This document shows positions 31,601 through 43,902 of a DNA stretch of 64,000 nt, piece after piece. The DNA is from Picochlorum sp. 'celeri'. Lineage: Eukaryota; Chlorophyta; Trebouxiophyceae. Within the stretch, counting starts at the first letter, position 1. The number at the start of each line of letters is the position of its first letter. Under the pieces are notes generated by a model, which was given only the letters and a program-made list of their open reading frames with translations, was not told where the DNA came from and searched no databases. The stretch lies in assembly GCA_010909725.1 (NCBI GenBank), contig JAACMV010000017.1:930001-994000 (forward strand), in the 5' to 3' direction. Position numbers and translations under genes: made by a program.

Positions 31601-34600
31601 TGAACATCATTTCTTTTGTCCAACCTTTCTGATTGTCTTCCCCTCTCAAATTGCAAATCGAATGAGATCCTATCAAAGTCAGGCGTCGAAAACTCAGACT
31701 GCAGTTGAGAAGCTCGATGCTGAGCAACTGGTTGGATCAACCTGCTCCATTCTCTATTAACAATTGGGTTTGATATGTTTTCCAATAGAGCATTTCTGGT
31801 ATTCCGGACACGAATCTCTCTTGGTCGGGTCCCTGAGGAATAAGTATTATCGATAAGCTCTGTAAGGGCTAATTCGATTTGATTTCCCGTGTCCTCTTCA
31901 TCAGCAATCTGATCTTGCTGAGGGTTGCTTGAATTCTCCATCCCAGCTAATGCTTCTGCTTGGAGTTCCTCTGGTATATGAGACATCATTTCTGCTACAT
32001 AATTTTCTCCGTTCATCTCGGTTGTTGTATTTCTATTTCTTTCTCGAGCAGATGCTGCTGCTCTTGAAATCCTCCTGGCTCGACGTTCCCTCTCATGGTT
32101 CTCAATCACTTCACCTTGCAAATCAGGGGGGTAAAGCTGCCAAAAACTCAGGATCGATGGGTTCTATATCATCACTGTCATCATTGAGCTGATTTTCATT
32201 TGCATTATCCAAAGACGCTTCAGTTCCTGTGGGTACGACGACGGCATCGTCTGTGGGTCTCCTTGTGGATACCCCTGCTCCAGGTTCTGCAGTAGTCCGC
32301 TGCCGTTGCCTTGGACGCACGATGGGAGGACTGTTGGCTCGATTCTGGTCAAAATTAAGTATTTCACTCGTGATTGGATCACCTAAAGCATTTAGGCTGC
32401 GATAGATACGATCTCTGCGCCTGTCCCTGGCACTGCTGTCGTGCTGTGCAATGTTTGCTGGGTCTTCAATCAATGCAGCAAAATGTTCACTATCTGAACT
32501 CGGTAAATGCTGCTCTGGCAATCTGTTAAGACCTGGTTGTGACCGAAAGATACTGTTCCCTCGATGATCATGGCGATGGGCAGGAATCCATCTGCCAAAG
32601 TATCTAGATGGACTTGATTCATTGGACAGTAGTCCGTGCATCTCAGAGTGCCTTCCTGATTCACGAACCATTCCCGATATTGGCCGTGTTAAGATTGGAT
32701 GATGATATATTGAAGCAGGAATTTCCGTATCTTCATTAAATCTGGGATGGTCGGAATGCAGGAACCAGCAATCTAGAGCTGATGAAAGCAGTCCCAAATA
32801 AGGGGTCTTGGTTAAACTGCAGGTTGCTTCTCTCACCATCTTGTTCCTGTATCCAGAATCTTGCAACCAGCGTATTCGCAAAATTGTGATTAGAAACGAT
32901 TGAGTCATCTCCATATGGACAAGCACCGTCTTCCTCGTACTCCTCATCACTATAATATTCCTCAGCGCCTTCTTCATTTCCATCGAGAAACTGATCATCA
33001 TCACTTGCGCCGTCTGCCATCGGTTTCAAGAAGTGAATGAGGTCCTCTTTGCATGTTTTCTCGCCAAAAATGGAGGTAGTCCTTCTCGGAAGAATGGTGC
33101 CCTTCTCCACTCAGAACTACCATCGACTGGGAAGATGTCATCAAAGTCGTACTCCATATCTAAAAGCATATCCTCCTCATCTTCCTCCTCAACTGCCTCA
33201 TCCTCAGCATCGCTATCACTCATATCATCGTCCATAGAGTCATCCATGGAATCATCATCAGAAGTACCTCCAACCTCAACCACAAGTGGGTTATCCGAGC
33301 TATCATCTTCAATACTATCACCACTTTCTGTGTAGGACCACACTTCACTGTCTTCCTCACTATCCATGGAAGAGTAATATGAGGATTCTCCACCTCCCGA
33401 ATCTTCCTCGTCTTCTAGAATCATAGCATCTTCATTGTCATCACTGCTCGCGTCAATGGGCTCCTCATGTGCAAGGAGCCATCCTCTCTCATTGAGTTGT
33501 GCAACCAAATCTTCAAAGGGCACCCCCATGTCGCTTTCTTCTCCCATACCGTCTGCTATTTTCACTGTTGCTCTCACTGTAGTTAGCTTTTCAATAGAGC
33601 GAATGATCGCCGATAGCAAGAGTTTCAGTCTCTCATCACTGGTATCTGACAAGTCCAACTGGTTTATTGTATCAACGAGCAACGAAACCATGCCGCCCTG
33701 AAGAAACCTTTCCATTAAATCCTTTGTGTAAGAAGCCTGATTATCTGAAGAAGAAGACGTTCCTTGCACGGATACCATTGTTGCTAAAAGAATTAATGCC
33801 CCCTCCAGGTCTGCAGAAATACTTCGCCTTTCACCAGCTTTATCTAGACTCCTTATATCTGTGTAGTTAGAAGGATTACCTTGGCCTGGATATGCAAATG
33901 AATGCAAAATTAACTGAATCTCCTGACAAATTCGCCTTTGTCCTTCTAGTGATTTTTGGGCGAGCGCAATCAGGAGTGAACATGCATCTTTGCTCAGGGA
34001 CGTTCTCATGGGTACCTGTTCACCATGACCATGGTAGGAGACCTGATTCCTAAGGATGAACCCTATCAAGAAACAAAGATTCGATCCCTCATAGCCACCT
34101 GCTGCCTTTGTTGAACCTGATGGAATTGACTTCGTCTCTTTATTCTTGGATTTCTTTGAACTCTGCTTATCTTTCTTAGACACTTTGCTTTGTGGTGTTT
34201 GGAGGCCTTGTTTATTGATCACCCAATCTGGCAATGGATCAGCATCTCTGCGTAAAAATGCCGTGACACAATGGGTAGACGATATGAGAAACTCTGAGAT
34301 CATATTGATACACAAAATTTGCTGAGAAAGCAAAAATCTTTCTGAACTCAGTTTCTTAGCTGATTTATCATCTAATTTTGATTGACTGGCCAGAAGGATC
34401 TTCTGCACTGCTGCAGGCGATGCAAGATATATCAATCGACCAATAATAGCATCAATAATCTGCATTACTGGCGATGGAAGCTTTTTGTTCGACTTCTTTG
34501 GAGTCTTTTTATCTGCCTGGGAGTTCTCTGCACCCTGCGCTCCTGAATTCTTTGCTCCTCCATCTTCTGTATCAGACATCTTTTGCTCAGTACAGCCGCC

Positions 34601-37600
34601 CTCTAGTCTATCGCTAGAGGAACGTAATTTCACTTCCACGCGATTGCCAATCCTTGAAAAGGTACACACATTATCCACAGCTCGACAGAAACATCCTGCG
34701 TCTCTGCAGGCCAGGGCAATAAAGTTAGCTGAAAATTGTTTGAGGCTCACTCCTCTCTCTGATAAACTCCTATTTCTCCTCATCAGTGTTGACTTGATTG
34801 AAGCCTCCATCCCTGCCTGTAATGACTGCTCATCTTGAATAAGCTGGTGCAGCACTAATGCAACAAAGCCATCACATTCTGCCGTGTGAGCACACTCTGG
34901 TATCGCGAGGATTAAATTATGGCCATTTTTGTTGATTATCGCATCTGAGGCTTTCCTGTTTTTCGTCGCCATAGTAAAAAATTCCAAGATGGCTGCAACA
35001 GAGGATTTTGGAGATGGGTCATAGAAATGTTTTGGGGATTCCATCTCCTCCTTTGCCAGGGGTCTCCACAGATGTTCAGCAAATCGATAAGAAATTTTCA
35101 AGCATTCAACGGCAATCTCTGAAGCCTCAACTAGAATAGATACTTGGCCAGACTCAAGAGGAGGCAAAGCTGCTTTAACTCTGGAGATAAAATCTTTCTT
35201 TGGGTCAGCTGGATTACTCTGCACGGTGGGAATCCTCTCTTTCGGTCGATATGATTCCTCCCCTAGAATCATGATGCACAGTAGGCAAGCATCCACCCAA
35301 TGGGGAACCTTGAGCAAGTTCCTAGTCTTTGCTCTCTTGCTGATATGAACAGCTTGTCTCCACACTTGCAGTAATTTCAGAAGCCGTTGCCCAAAGCCCT
35401 CAGTAAAAGGCTTTGATTTTCTTAGCACCGACGAAGTATTCAGCATGGAGGAAATCAGTTTTAGCAAAGCGCTAATCTCTTTGTCCTTCCCCAAATTCAC
35501 CCATTCTTTCAAGGCTTGTTCTGACATCCCCGTTATTCTTGCTTCGATCTTATCGAGACGTCTGTCAACTATAAGTCTCAACTCTGACAAGTTCCCAGTG
35601 AATGACTGGACAAGGATATCTGACATGGGAAATGAACTGACAGGAAGGTCTTCGACCAACGATAACATATTATCAAGAGATTCCCTCACAAAATTTCCAT
35701 CTCTTTCTTCCTCATAACGTAGAGCTAGACTATTTATAATATTGGATAGTCCCTTAGTTGCTTGAATGTTTAAACTGATTAGAGCGTCCATTGGGTCAAC
35801 TAACAATTTAGAAGAATGCGAAATACCGCCGATGTCAAAGAGTAGCTTGAATTCCTTTTCATTCAAAGATTTGATTTCACCCTCGGAAAAGATCCAATTT
35901 ATCCCGCTATCAGATAATTCTTTATTCTTCCTCCTAGTTTCCAAAAGTGACTCAACAGCATCAGGCATGTAGCCGTCTTCGAGTGATCTGAAGGCGCTGT
36001 ACAAAACACTAGTTGAGAGTTCAGGATCTTCCTTGAGACATTTATCTTTGACCTTGGAAACATGATCGGCTAATTTGAGCGCTTCAAATGCTTCTTCTTC
36101 AGATGGCCACTGTATTTTATCCAAACACTTCCGACAATGAAGAAGCACCTTCACATACTTTGCTAAAGGAAGAGGGCTCCTGCTCCATCCATCAGCATTG
36201 GCCAGGCTAATGTCTTCCAGGCAATTCCAGACATGCCAACAAATAGGGCCTGTTATCTCAGCAGTTGATACTGGTTTATAATTTCTGCTATCGATCCAGT
36301 CAGGCAAGCTGAATAGGTGAGGATCAAGAACCTTGGACCTGCTCTCTGAACCTTTATAGGCGTCCTTGCTGGTGATGATTTCTAAAAAGCCAAGCATTGA
36401 AAGCAAAGCATGTTGATTCGAAATAATTAAAGACCTTCGTATCCATTCGTCCGCCTCAATCTCTTTGCATAAAGGGGAGCGACCAATACCTGTGGTTTCA
36501 AACTGGCGCTCTTGTTCTTTCAACTCTTTGAGAGTAGGAATGAAAACATTTCCCTCATTTTGCACGGCTTCGAGGGCGACTCGAGACACATTGACGAGCT
36601 CTCCCAAGAAGAAATCAAGCAAGCCAAATCTGAACATGGCATTCATAGTGTATATATGGACAGACTTTTTCCTATGATCGAACACCAGGGCGGTGAGAAT
36701 TCTACAAAGCCTGATCATATGTCTTTGTCGACGCCCATGTTTGAAGTCTCTTTGATTGTCAAACTTCAGTAGATACGAGAAACTATTCGTGATCAAGCCT
36801 GCAGATAATAAAGCTATTGTTCGTGCAGCTTTATCGGCTTCAGTCTGATTGTTTTCCCATATCAATAATGACCCTTCAGAGATGCGGCCAAATATGTTGC
36901 AGAGATGACAAGAAGCCCTAAAGAAAAGGTTAAGCGTATCACGTTTCTTTTCTACATCCAAGTCCTTGGTTTTCAATTGCTTTTCCTCAAGAGAGTCTTT
37001 TACTATGGCTTTCAATTCCATGTCCATTTGAAGTCTCCATTCATCCGACACTGTCAGGAGTCTTATTACTCTACTCAGTACCTTCTCCAAATCTGGCAGA
37101 ATGCATAACCCTTTATCGATGCATATCTTCATTGATTTGTTATTAGTGTTCATAAATGGAAGTGGAGCAAATGATCCAATTAAGATTGTGGACTTTGAGA
37201 TTGATCGCATTAGTGGGCCCAGATCATGATCCGTGCATTTTGATATGCAGAAATCCTCATTGTAGTATCTTTGCTTTTCAAGCTCGTCAAATAGGGCATT
37301 GGCTTCAGTCAAAGAAACTCTTGCCTCCTTCATCAAAATCTCCAGCACATAATCTCGCTTATTCTCGAGAAGGATCAAATTCTTGAAAAAGTTGCCAGTG
37401 CTTGATGCAGCTCTTGTGCAACAAAAGCAATCGATGGCAAAATTAGGCTGAACCAAATCCATATACAATTGCAGCCCGCCTTGCTCGAAAAATTGCGTCG
37501 CTGCTGCCTCATTGACTTCGCAGACGGGATTAATTACTTCTGAGAGTCTTGATATAGCAATTGACACAAATGTAGGAAGGTCCTTGGCTAATCTCTCCTC

Positions 37601-39864
37601 CAATAGGACTTCAATTTCCCCAGTAGATGCTATTTTCCTGACAATATCGACTGCCAAAACCATGGATTCCACGACTTCACCCAACATAGTCTCATGGTGC
37701 CGAACCATTTCTTCCAATGCCCTACCAATGCTCTGTGACGTTGGGAGCAAACACAAAGCTCTGACATCCAAAAAAGTATCAGCAATGTACTGTACAGCTT
37801 TCCTAGATTTTACTAATGACCTACCAGTTTCGTTCAAGCACATAGCAGACAGAGTCGGGATAATATTAAGAGTCACATCGCCGTCTCGGCCTTTCATGGA
37901 GGATACAGCATCCAGATAGGCGACATCCAAGCCAAAAGAAGACATGGTCTTGTATTGCAAAGGATCATGATTGAGGAGTTCACGGAAACACGTACAGGCG
38001 GAATCGAATACTCCAGATTCGAAAAGTTCATAGGACTCGAATATTTCTTTGATCGCACTGTATAAGATCTGAACTCTCTTTTCCTCAATCCCAGAGGTAT
38101 CAGAGGTCATGATCACCTTAGTCATTGTCTTCAAGAGTTTCTTAACCAAGAATTTCTGGCCGTAAGCAATGGATGATTCAGTCTTCGCTTTAGAAATCTC
38201 GAACTCAAGACGCTGTTCTAAAACCTCGGGACCATTGCAGGCGGCAAACTTCTCAGCTCCTGCAGATGTGCCACTGAACATGGCTTCAACTGCAAGCAAA
38301 CAGCTTGCCACAATACTCCTCCTACAATAGCCACTCTGATCCCCAATTAAAGGTAATATAGATTCGAAAAACCGTGCATCTATCAATTCCTCGCAAAAAA
38401 ATCTCATGTTGCACAACATGGCTGCGGCATGCAGAGTCGCCTCCAGAATTCGAACATCTAGCTCTGAGCATGAACCAAGAACTCTTTCACTACGCGTTTG
38501 CAGAAATCTTCCGAAAGGAGAAAATTCACCTCCTTTCAAGATGTTTTCTATCAGGCCCATCTTATACGTACTCCTATCCGAACCGACATATTTATTTGCT
38601 AGAGCCGTGAGAACCTCTGGAAGAATTGCCTCTGGGACAGAGGATTCCTCCCCAAAAGTCTTCTTGAACACCTCATCCAGGTCCATTTTCTTTAGTGCAT
38701 CATGCGTCTTTCCCCATAGTTCTCCACCAATGCACACGGGAACTAGAACAGATCCTGCCAACAACCTATTCTTAGCCTCAAGCTCCAAGCGATCCTTCCC
38801 AGCACAATCAAACAGTGAATATGCTCGTATTTCTGTCAGCAGTCTAAACCTTTGTCTTCTCCCTCGAATCGGCCCATATTCATGAATAAGATATCTCAAA
38901 GCTTTAAAATCATCGGCCGGGAGGTCTGTCCTTTTCCCGACCTTGAAAGATCTACGCTGACTGTAGTTGGAAAGCTTCTCCTCCTCAGGCCTCTCATCCA
39001 CCTCCTCGACTGGATTTGGTTCCACAGCAAACTCCAAACGAGAAGCACCTCTCTTCTTCATCGGTAATTTTCCCTCCACGATATTCAACAGTGAAGGGCC
39101 TGAGGATGGTGCCGCAATAGCCTCAAGAAAATAAGGCAAATCTGGGGGCACACTCTGATAAACTCCCATACTCCTTTGATACACAGTTACCAGCAGCACC
39201 AAGGCTCTATTAACGATACGGGAATTTGAACAGGCGAGTAAATCACAAACCTGATCCAAACTACTGTACTGCTCTTTGCCAGCAACGTTGGCAAGCACCT
39301 CTATCGAGCAATTCAGTGCACTGATGACATCCTCCTCCTCAACAGGGAGCTCCGTCTCCACCGTACACTCGGGATCGAGCATCTTCTTGACATAATCTTT
39401 GGTGCAGTATGTCAGAAATTCGTCCAGCCGATCCAGAAGTCGAATCCAGTGATAAATGGTATCCTGCAGACAAAGATGGTTTGTTACACCCCATGACGGT
39501 GAAGAAGATCATACATGAGCGACACGAACAACTCATACACGCACCCTATCTCCTTGCCAAGAGAATCCTTGCACCGCCTTCCCAATGCCTTGGATAGGAA
39601 CATCCCTGATCAATCCATCAATGCGCTTCTCAATGTGGTCTGGTACCGTCTGCACATGACACAAAACTCTCCGTCAACCACATCCATCCAACAGTCAGTC
39701 CATCCATGATAAATTCCTTATTATGCTCCAAAAATAGTATACAGGCCCTTCCCTGCCCCACTCGCGTTGACTGCGAGTCTAAGACCGTGCCCAGAATGAT
39801 GAACTCGGTCGAAATCAAGCACACGTACAGTACCGACACGAAGCCCTGATTTATTGATCTTCAT
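28685..39864 (-). CDS. giant HECT E3 ubiquitin ligase, HUWE1/UPL1 type (two 5' introns; 3' part frameshifted)
   Basis: About 3,640 codons. Exon 1 (39864-39829) reads [12 protein letters not shown], exon 2 is 39649-39545 and exon 3 starts at 39463; the introns are 179 bp and 81 bp with GTACGT and GTGCGT donors. The joined start, MKINK...[13 protein letters not shown]...[11 protein letters not shown], matches the HUWE1/UPL N-terminus. The armadillo-like DUF908/DUF913 region and a long acidic stretch (near 33.2 kb) follow. Past about 33.1 kb the frame breaks at least eleven times by one base, such as G6 at 32126-32131 ([15 protein letters not shown] needs five). The HECT domain remains legible: [28 protein letters not shown], and the catalytic Cys in [15 protein letters not shown] (codon 28787-28789), ending EGFGFA. 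It transfers ubiquitin through a thioester. Confidence 0.88.
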
Positions 39865-40291
39865 TCATCCAATTATAAGTAAAAAACTATCAATCTAGTA
39901 CAGGAAACCCCTCAGAGTCCGGCGGACCAAGGATGCGCTTCTGACGAATTCAACTCGCAACGATACTCAAGGTCACTCCTCAACGGTACAATAGATACCA
40001 CTGCAATTTTACATACATAATATTGTGAAAGAGATCTATATAGCGCTATCCAAGAGCTCTCCTCTGCTCAAGAGGACATGTGTGTGTCCAATTTTTTAAC
40101 AAGTGTTCCCAACAGATTGCCTCAGTCGTGGTCGTCGCCTATGCAACGCATCCTCCTGCGCATGCACGCTGATACATTGTATCTTCTATAAAGTCATTAC
40201 TACACCCTTTCTGTCCATGCGCGCAACGAGGTGTGATCATATGACTGAAGAAGATGATGCACTGCACCTCTTCATCTCATACAGTCTGGGT
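39865..40291. other. intergenic between HECT start and RPN2 stop
   Basis: 427 bp holding the HECT promoter and the 3' flank of the ribophorin gene, both minus strand. No coding frame or RNA gene recognised. Confidence 0.5.
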
Positions 40292-41258
40292 CTATGCTGT
40301 CTTGTCCTTTGCTGTTTTTTCACCATGGGTGAAACATGACGATAACTTGATTCCTAGCAATATTGTGGCCGCTTCCACCGGAATCAACACGGGGAGAATC
40401 TGCATTAGATTAAACTTGATCCAAAAGGCAAGATGGATTGCAATAATCCCAACAACGCCTGCATGGAACAGATTTGCCACCTCAGCTCTCTGCTGCATAT
40501 AATATCCCTTTACATTTGCTCCGAAATGCATCATGAGTCCCAACGCAGCTACAGTTGGGAGCATAGTGACTGCTGTGAAGAAGAAGGAGACGGGTGCGGC
40601 AACCATCTTCTCCTCTGGTCTAAACTGATGGGTAATCTCTGGCTTCTGTGAAAGAGATGAAGACACTTCTGCAATTCGTGTCTTCACTGGGACTGTTCCC
40701 GGAAGTGGTGGGCTCACTGGGCCAGGAGCATGCTCCAGTTTGGCCACTGGTGTCAGCAAGGCTGTTTTTGGAGACGAGTGCCCAATGGCAATGGAGACAT
40801 CCCACTCGGCCTGGTCCTTAACAATAGGTCCAAATTGATTCTCCCAGGTATCCCAACTGAAGGTTCCTTCCAAGCTACCATCCTTGCTTTTTGTAGCAAA
40901 GGCAACAATGTTCTTCACATCACCCTGGCGTGATACAATAATACTTGCCTGGTCGAGTGGGGTGGATACACCTGAAACACTGAATCGAACCTGCATTATG
41001 GAATGGATCCATCATCGTAAGCAATGGCACCCGTGATCGAGTGAGACTCATCCAGCACATTTGAACGTGGCCTACACGCACCTTTAGAGAATATGATCCA
41101 CGGAGAGTGATAGATTTGGGTGAATCTGTAGTGTATGTGAATGTTTCAAGCTCGGATCCTTGGCCACTGACAATAACAACCCGGAGCTCCTTGTCTAACG
41201 TCACAGCGGCCAGCGCTGATGCTATGAACAGGTATGGAACGATGAGATACCGTAACAT
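40292..41258 (-). CDS. ribophorin II / Swp1 subunit of oligosaccharyltransferase (one intron)
   Basis: A non-catalytic subunit of the ER oligosaccharyltransferase that attaches N-glycans. Exon 1 (41258-41082) encodes a signal peptide (MLRYLIVPYLFIASALAA); exon 2 (40990-40292) follows a 91-bp intron (donor GTGCGT, acceptor ATAATGCAG), joining SYSLK to VRFSVSG. The C-terminal block PEITHQFRPEEKM followed by SFFFTAVTMLPTVAALGLMM and two more membrane spans is diagnostic. The product is 291 residues, the size of yeast Swp1 (286) and under half of animal or plant ribophorin II, which have an extra N-terminal domain. It starts 58 bp downstream of the starch synthase on the same strand. Confidence 0.85.
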
Positions 41259-41316
41259 GGTTCCTATATCTATTTTTAAATTATTTATATGTAGGATTTG
41301 CCACAGTATGAAAGCG

Positions 41317-43368
41317 TTATCTGTTGAGACATCCAAGGTAGAGTTGTTCATAACTGGCTCCAGATCCATCCCAGCTAAAGCACATGCTTTCCTTCATATT
41401 ATTCGTACTGAGGGTATGCCAGGCTTGTGGCGACGTTGTGTACATGGAAAAGGCTCTGTCAAGGGCCTCTTCTATTGATCCTGCATCCACACCGTCAAAG
41501 ACAAAGCCATTGCCACGGAGAGGTGGAGCGGCATCATTGCTGCCTGAGGCTGACACGTCCCTCACAGTGTCGGCAAGGCCTCCTGTGCGACGAACGATGG
41601 GGACACCACCGTATCGGAGGGCAATCATTTGTGTGAGACCACATGGCTCGAACATGGAGGGGACAAGGAACATGTCTGCTGCTGCATAGATCAAATGGGA
41701 GAGGGGTTCTGAATACATGAAGAGCATGGACATGTCCTTGTTGTCTCTGAACCTGTCATGTGCAATGCCCTGGAGGCCTCCGGAGGCATGGCCTGTGCCC
41801 AGAAGAACGAATTGCCCGCCTTTCTCCATCGTTTGTACTGCTGCGTGTTCGATGAGATGAATTCCTTTCTGTGGAACGAGGCGGGAAATGACTGCCACAA
41901 GAGGCTTTTCAGGGTCTTCATTCATGCCTAGGCCTCTCTGCAGGTACTTTTTGCACAATGATTTTCCATTAGGGATCTGGGAAGAGAAGCATGCGGGTAG
42001 GTATGGATCTGTCGCGGGGTTCCATACGTCTGTGTCAATGCCATTCAAGATCCCCATGTACTTGTTGGTCACCTCTGGCTTGGCCAGAGTACTCTGCAGA
42101 AACCCTGCAGTTCCTCCGGTGAGCGTCTCCTGAGCATATGTTGGTGATACAGTGGTTACTGCAGATGAGTATACGATTCCTCCCTTTAATAGGCACAGCC
42201 TCTCCGGGTTGTGACCAATGGTCCTTTCATCCAATGCCTTGTCAACGGATGCAAACAAGGATCCTGATACTCCAGTAGCAGCAAACTCATCTTGCCTGCA
42301 CTCTCCGGTGTTGTCCATGTTGTGAATCGTTAGTATAGGCCTGGCGTGGGGCATTCTAGAGGAGAACAATTCCCAGAACAGCATAGGGACTGCAGCCCCC
42401 TGCCATTCATGTGCATGAATGATGTCCACTTCCATACCAGACTGTGCCATGTATTCTAATGACGCCCTACAGAACATTAAATACGCTTCCGTTTCATTGT
42501 ACGAGCCTCCATATATAGCTCCACCTCTAAAATAAGGAACGTGCTGTGGTTTTAACAGCCTGACAGGACAGCCTTCAATCTTCCCTGTCCAACACTCAAT
42601 GCTTACTGTCGACATTGCCAGATGACCTCCATCCTCCTCTCGACCCATGAAACTGTCGAACGTTCTCTCCATTACTAAATCGTCGATTTGAGTTGTATCT
42701 ATACATTCGTAAAAAGGCAGAATCACATCTACAATGTGTCCCTGACGTTTACTTGCCGCAGCTAGGCCGGTGACCACATCACCCAGTCCCCCAACCTTTG
42801 CCAACGGTGCCATTTCCGCGGTGACATGTACTATATGAATTGGAGACTGGCTTTTGTTTGCGCTATACGATTCCTTCCGCGTATCTTGCAAATCTTCGGA
42901 CAAGCACATGGTACCATCATCCCCTGTCCTTGGCCCTCGATTCCAAAATTCGTGTTCCCCTGCCTCAGGCCAAGCGATCCCATCCTCCAAAGCCTTGATC
43001 AATGCTTCTTTACTATCAAAATCAACTGCTCCATGTTGAACCTCTTCCTCTTCACACAAAGAGGAATGATGATTCTTAAAACCAGTATTTTCCTCCCTCA
43101 TCTGCAGGATCAGTTCGACTAGCTCCGCCTTTGTCATTCTCATGAGCTTTTGCTCGCTTTCTTCATCACCCAGAGCGCTCGTGCACAATGGCAACCCGGA
43201 CGATGCAAATGGAAATGAGGACAGAGACCTAGAGTCCAATAGCCCAGCAGAAAGACCACCCCGGAGTTTCCTCTTCAAGGCCAATTTCCTTGCGATCGAC
43301 CGTGATTGAGCCATAGGAAAGAATCCATCATGGACAGATATGCCATGATAACACACCATGTTACTCAT
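41317..43368 (-). CDS. plastid starch synthase, SSIII/SSIV-like (GT5)
   Basis: Elongates alpha-1,4-glucan chains from a nucleotide sugar. KVGGLGDVV near residue 195 is the donor-binding loop; Val in place of Thr marks the SSIII/SSIV group, as opposed to KTGGL of GBSS, SSI and SSII. Other blocks are ILPFYECID, IIHAHEWQ, LNGIDTDVWNP, ISRLVPQKG, and FEPCGLTQMIALRYGGVPIVRRTGGLADTV. The leader has a likely transit peptide (MAQSRSIARKLALKRK from Met at 43314). The start given is the first ATG in frame (43368); 43314 is equally possible. A short helical linker precedes the catalytic part; no carbohydrate-binding module as in plant SSIII is visible. It supports a starch-storing, green-lineage or glaucophyte host. 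Confidence 0.9.
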   Translation of the reverse strand: MSNMVCYHGISVHDGFFPMAQSRSIARKLALKRKLRGGLSAGLLDSRSLSSFPFASSGLPLCTSALGDEESEQKLMRMTKAELVELILQMREENTGFKNHHSSLCEEEEVQHGAVDFDSKEALIKALEDGIAWPEAGEHEFWNRGPRTGDDGTMCLSEDLQDTRKESYSANKSQSPIHIVHVTAEMAPLAKVGGLGDVVTGLAAASKRQGHIVDVILPFYECIDTTQIDDLVMERTFDSFMGREEDGGHLAMSTVSIECWTGKIEGCPVRLLKPQHVPYFRGGAIYGGSYNETEAYLMFCRASLEYMAQSGMEVDIIHAHEWQGAAVPMLFWELFSSRMPHARPILTIHNMDNTGECRQDEFAATGVSGSLFASVDKALDERTIGHNPERLCLLKGGIVYSSAVTTVSPTYAQETLTGGTAGFLQSTLAKPEVTNKYMGILNGIDTDVWNPATDPYLPACFSSQIPNGKSLCKKYLQRGLGMNEDPEKPLVAVISRLVPQKGIHLIEHAAVQTMEKGGQFVLLGTGHASGGLQGIAHDRFRDNKDMSMLFMYSEPLSHLIYAAADMFLVPSMFEPCGLTQMIALRYGGVPIVRRTGGLADTVRDVSASGSNDAAPPLRGNGFVFDGVDAGSIEEALDRAFSMYTTSPQAWHTLSTNNMKESMCFSWDGSGASYEQLYLGCLNR

Positions 43369-43902
43369 ATTTGCACACAGCTTGTCTACAGTTCGAAGAG
43401 CAGATTGCACTGGCGGGGTCGCACAGATCCGCTGACAGTCAAAATGTGCCTGTTCTTGGGTTTCCAATATCCCTTCTCAACTGTATCTGTAAAAATATGC
43501 CCCTTGGGATGCAAAGTCATGTGATCTTTCTCATCCATTCTGGCAACAGCCTGCAGTTTACAGATCTGTAGAGATCCCAAAATTCCCAATTAAATACATT
43601 ACATATCCTTTGTACAGACCTCGCTGTACTTCAGAAAATAGCATTTTGAAAATTACAAAAGTGATTATGATTGTCCGAAATAGATATTGGTGGTGAGCTT
43701 TGGCCTCGAGTGAGAAACTGCCTGTTCGGTAGTTGTCGCAACACACTTCCAAGAGCGAGGCTTCGTTCCATCCGAGATATGAAATCATAATCTCAATAAT
43801 AGTGCAGATATTTCATAGGTAAGAGGGGTACTTGGCCAGCGAGAGGAAGGAGCAAGGGTAGTTGGTTGGGTCCAATACCCACTTTCAGTGATTCTTTTCA
43901 GC
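43369..43902. promoter_or_regulatory. divergent promoter region, starch synthase / SLX1
   Basis: 534 bp between divergent starts. No recognised repeat or RNA gene. Confidence 0.4.

Larger units (their letters stand above)
23355..33110. other. segment with dense one-base indels
   Basis: Three adjacent conserved genes (FKBP-TPR, helicase, 3' half of the HECT ligase) are each interrupted by many one-base frameshifts. The genes on both sides, and the other 6.3 kb of the same HECT gene, are clean. Between breaks, protein motifs and catalytic residues are unchanged. This points to a low-coverage or unpolished part of the assembly. Confidence 0.75.

Noticed and set aside
23355..33110. Programmed ribosomal frameshifting or three adjacent pseudogenes
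   Set aside because: About 30 breaks, no shared slippery motif, confined to one block, with both indel directions and conserved residues between them; sequence error is the simpler account.
30515..33237. Plus-strand frames within the HECT ligase region
   Set aside because: These are antisense shadows of acidic and Ser-rich coding sequence of the ligase.
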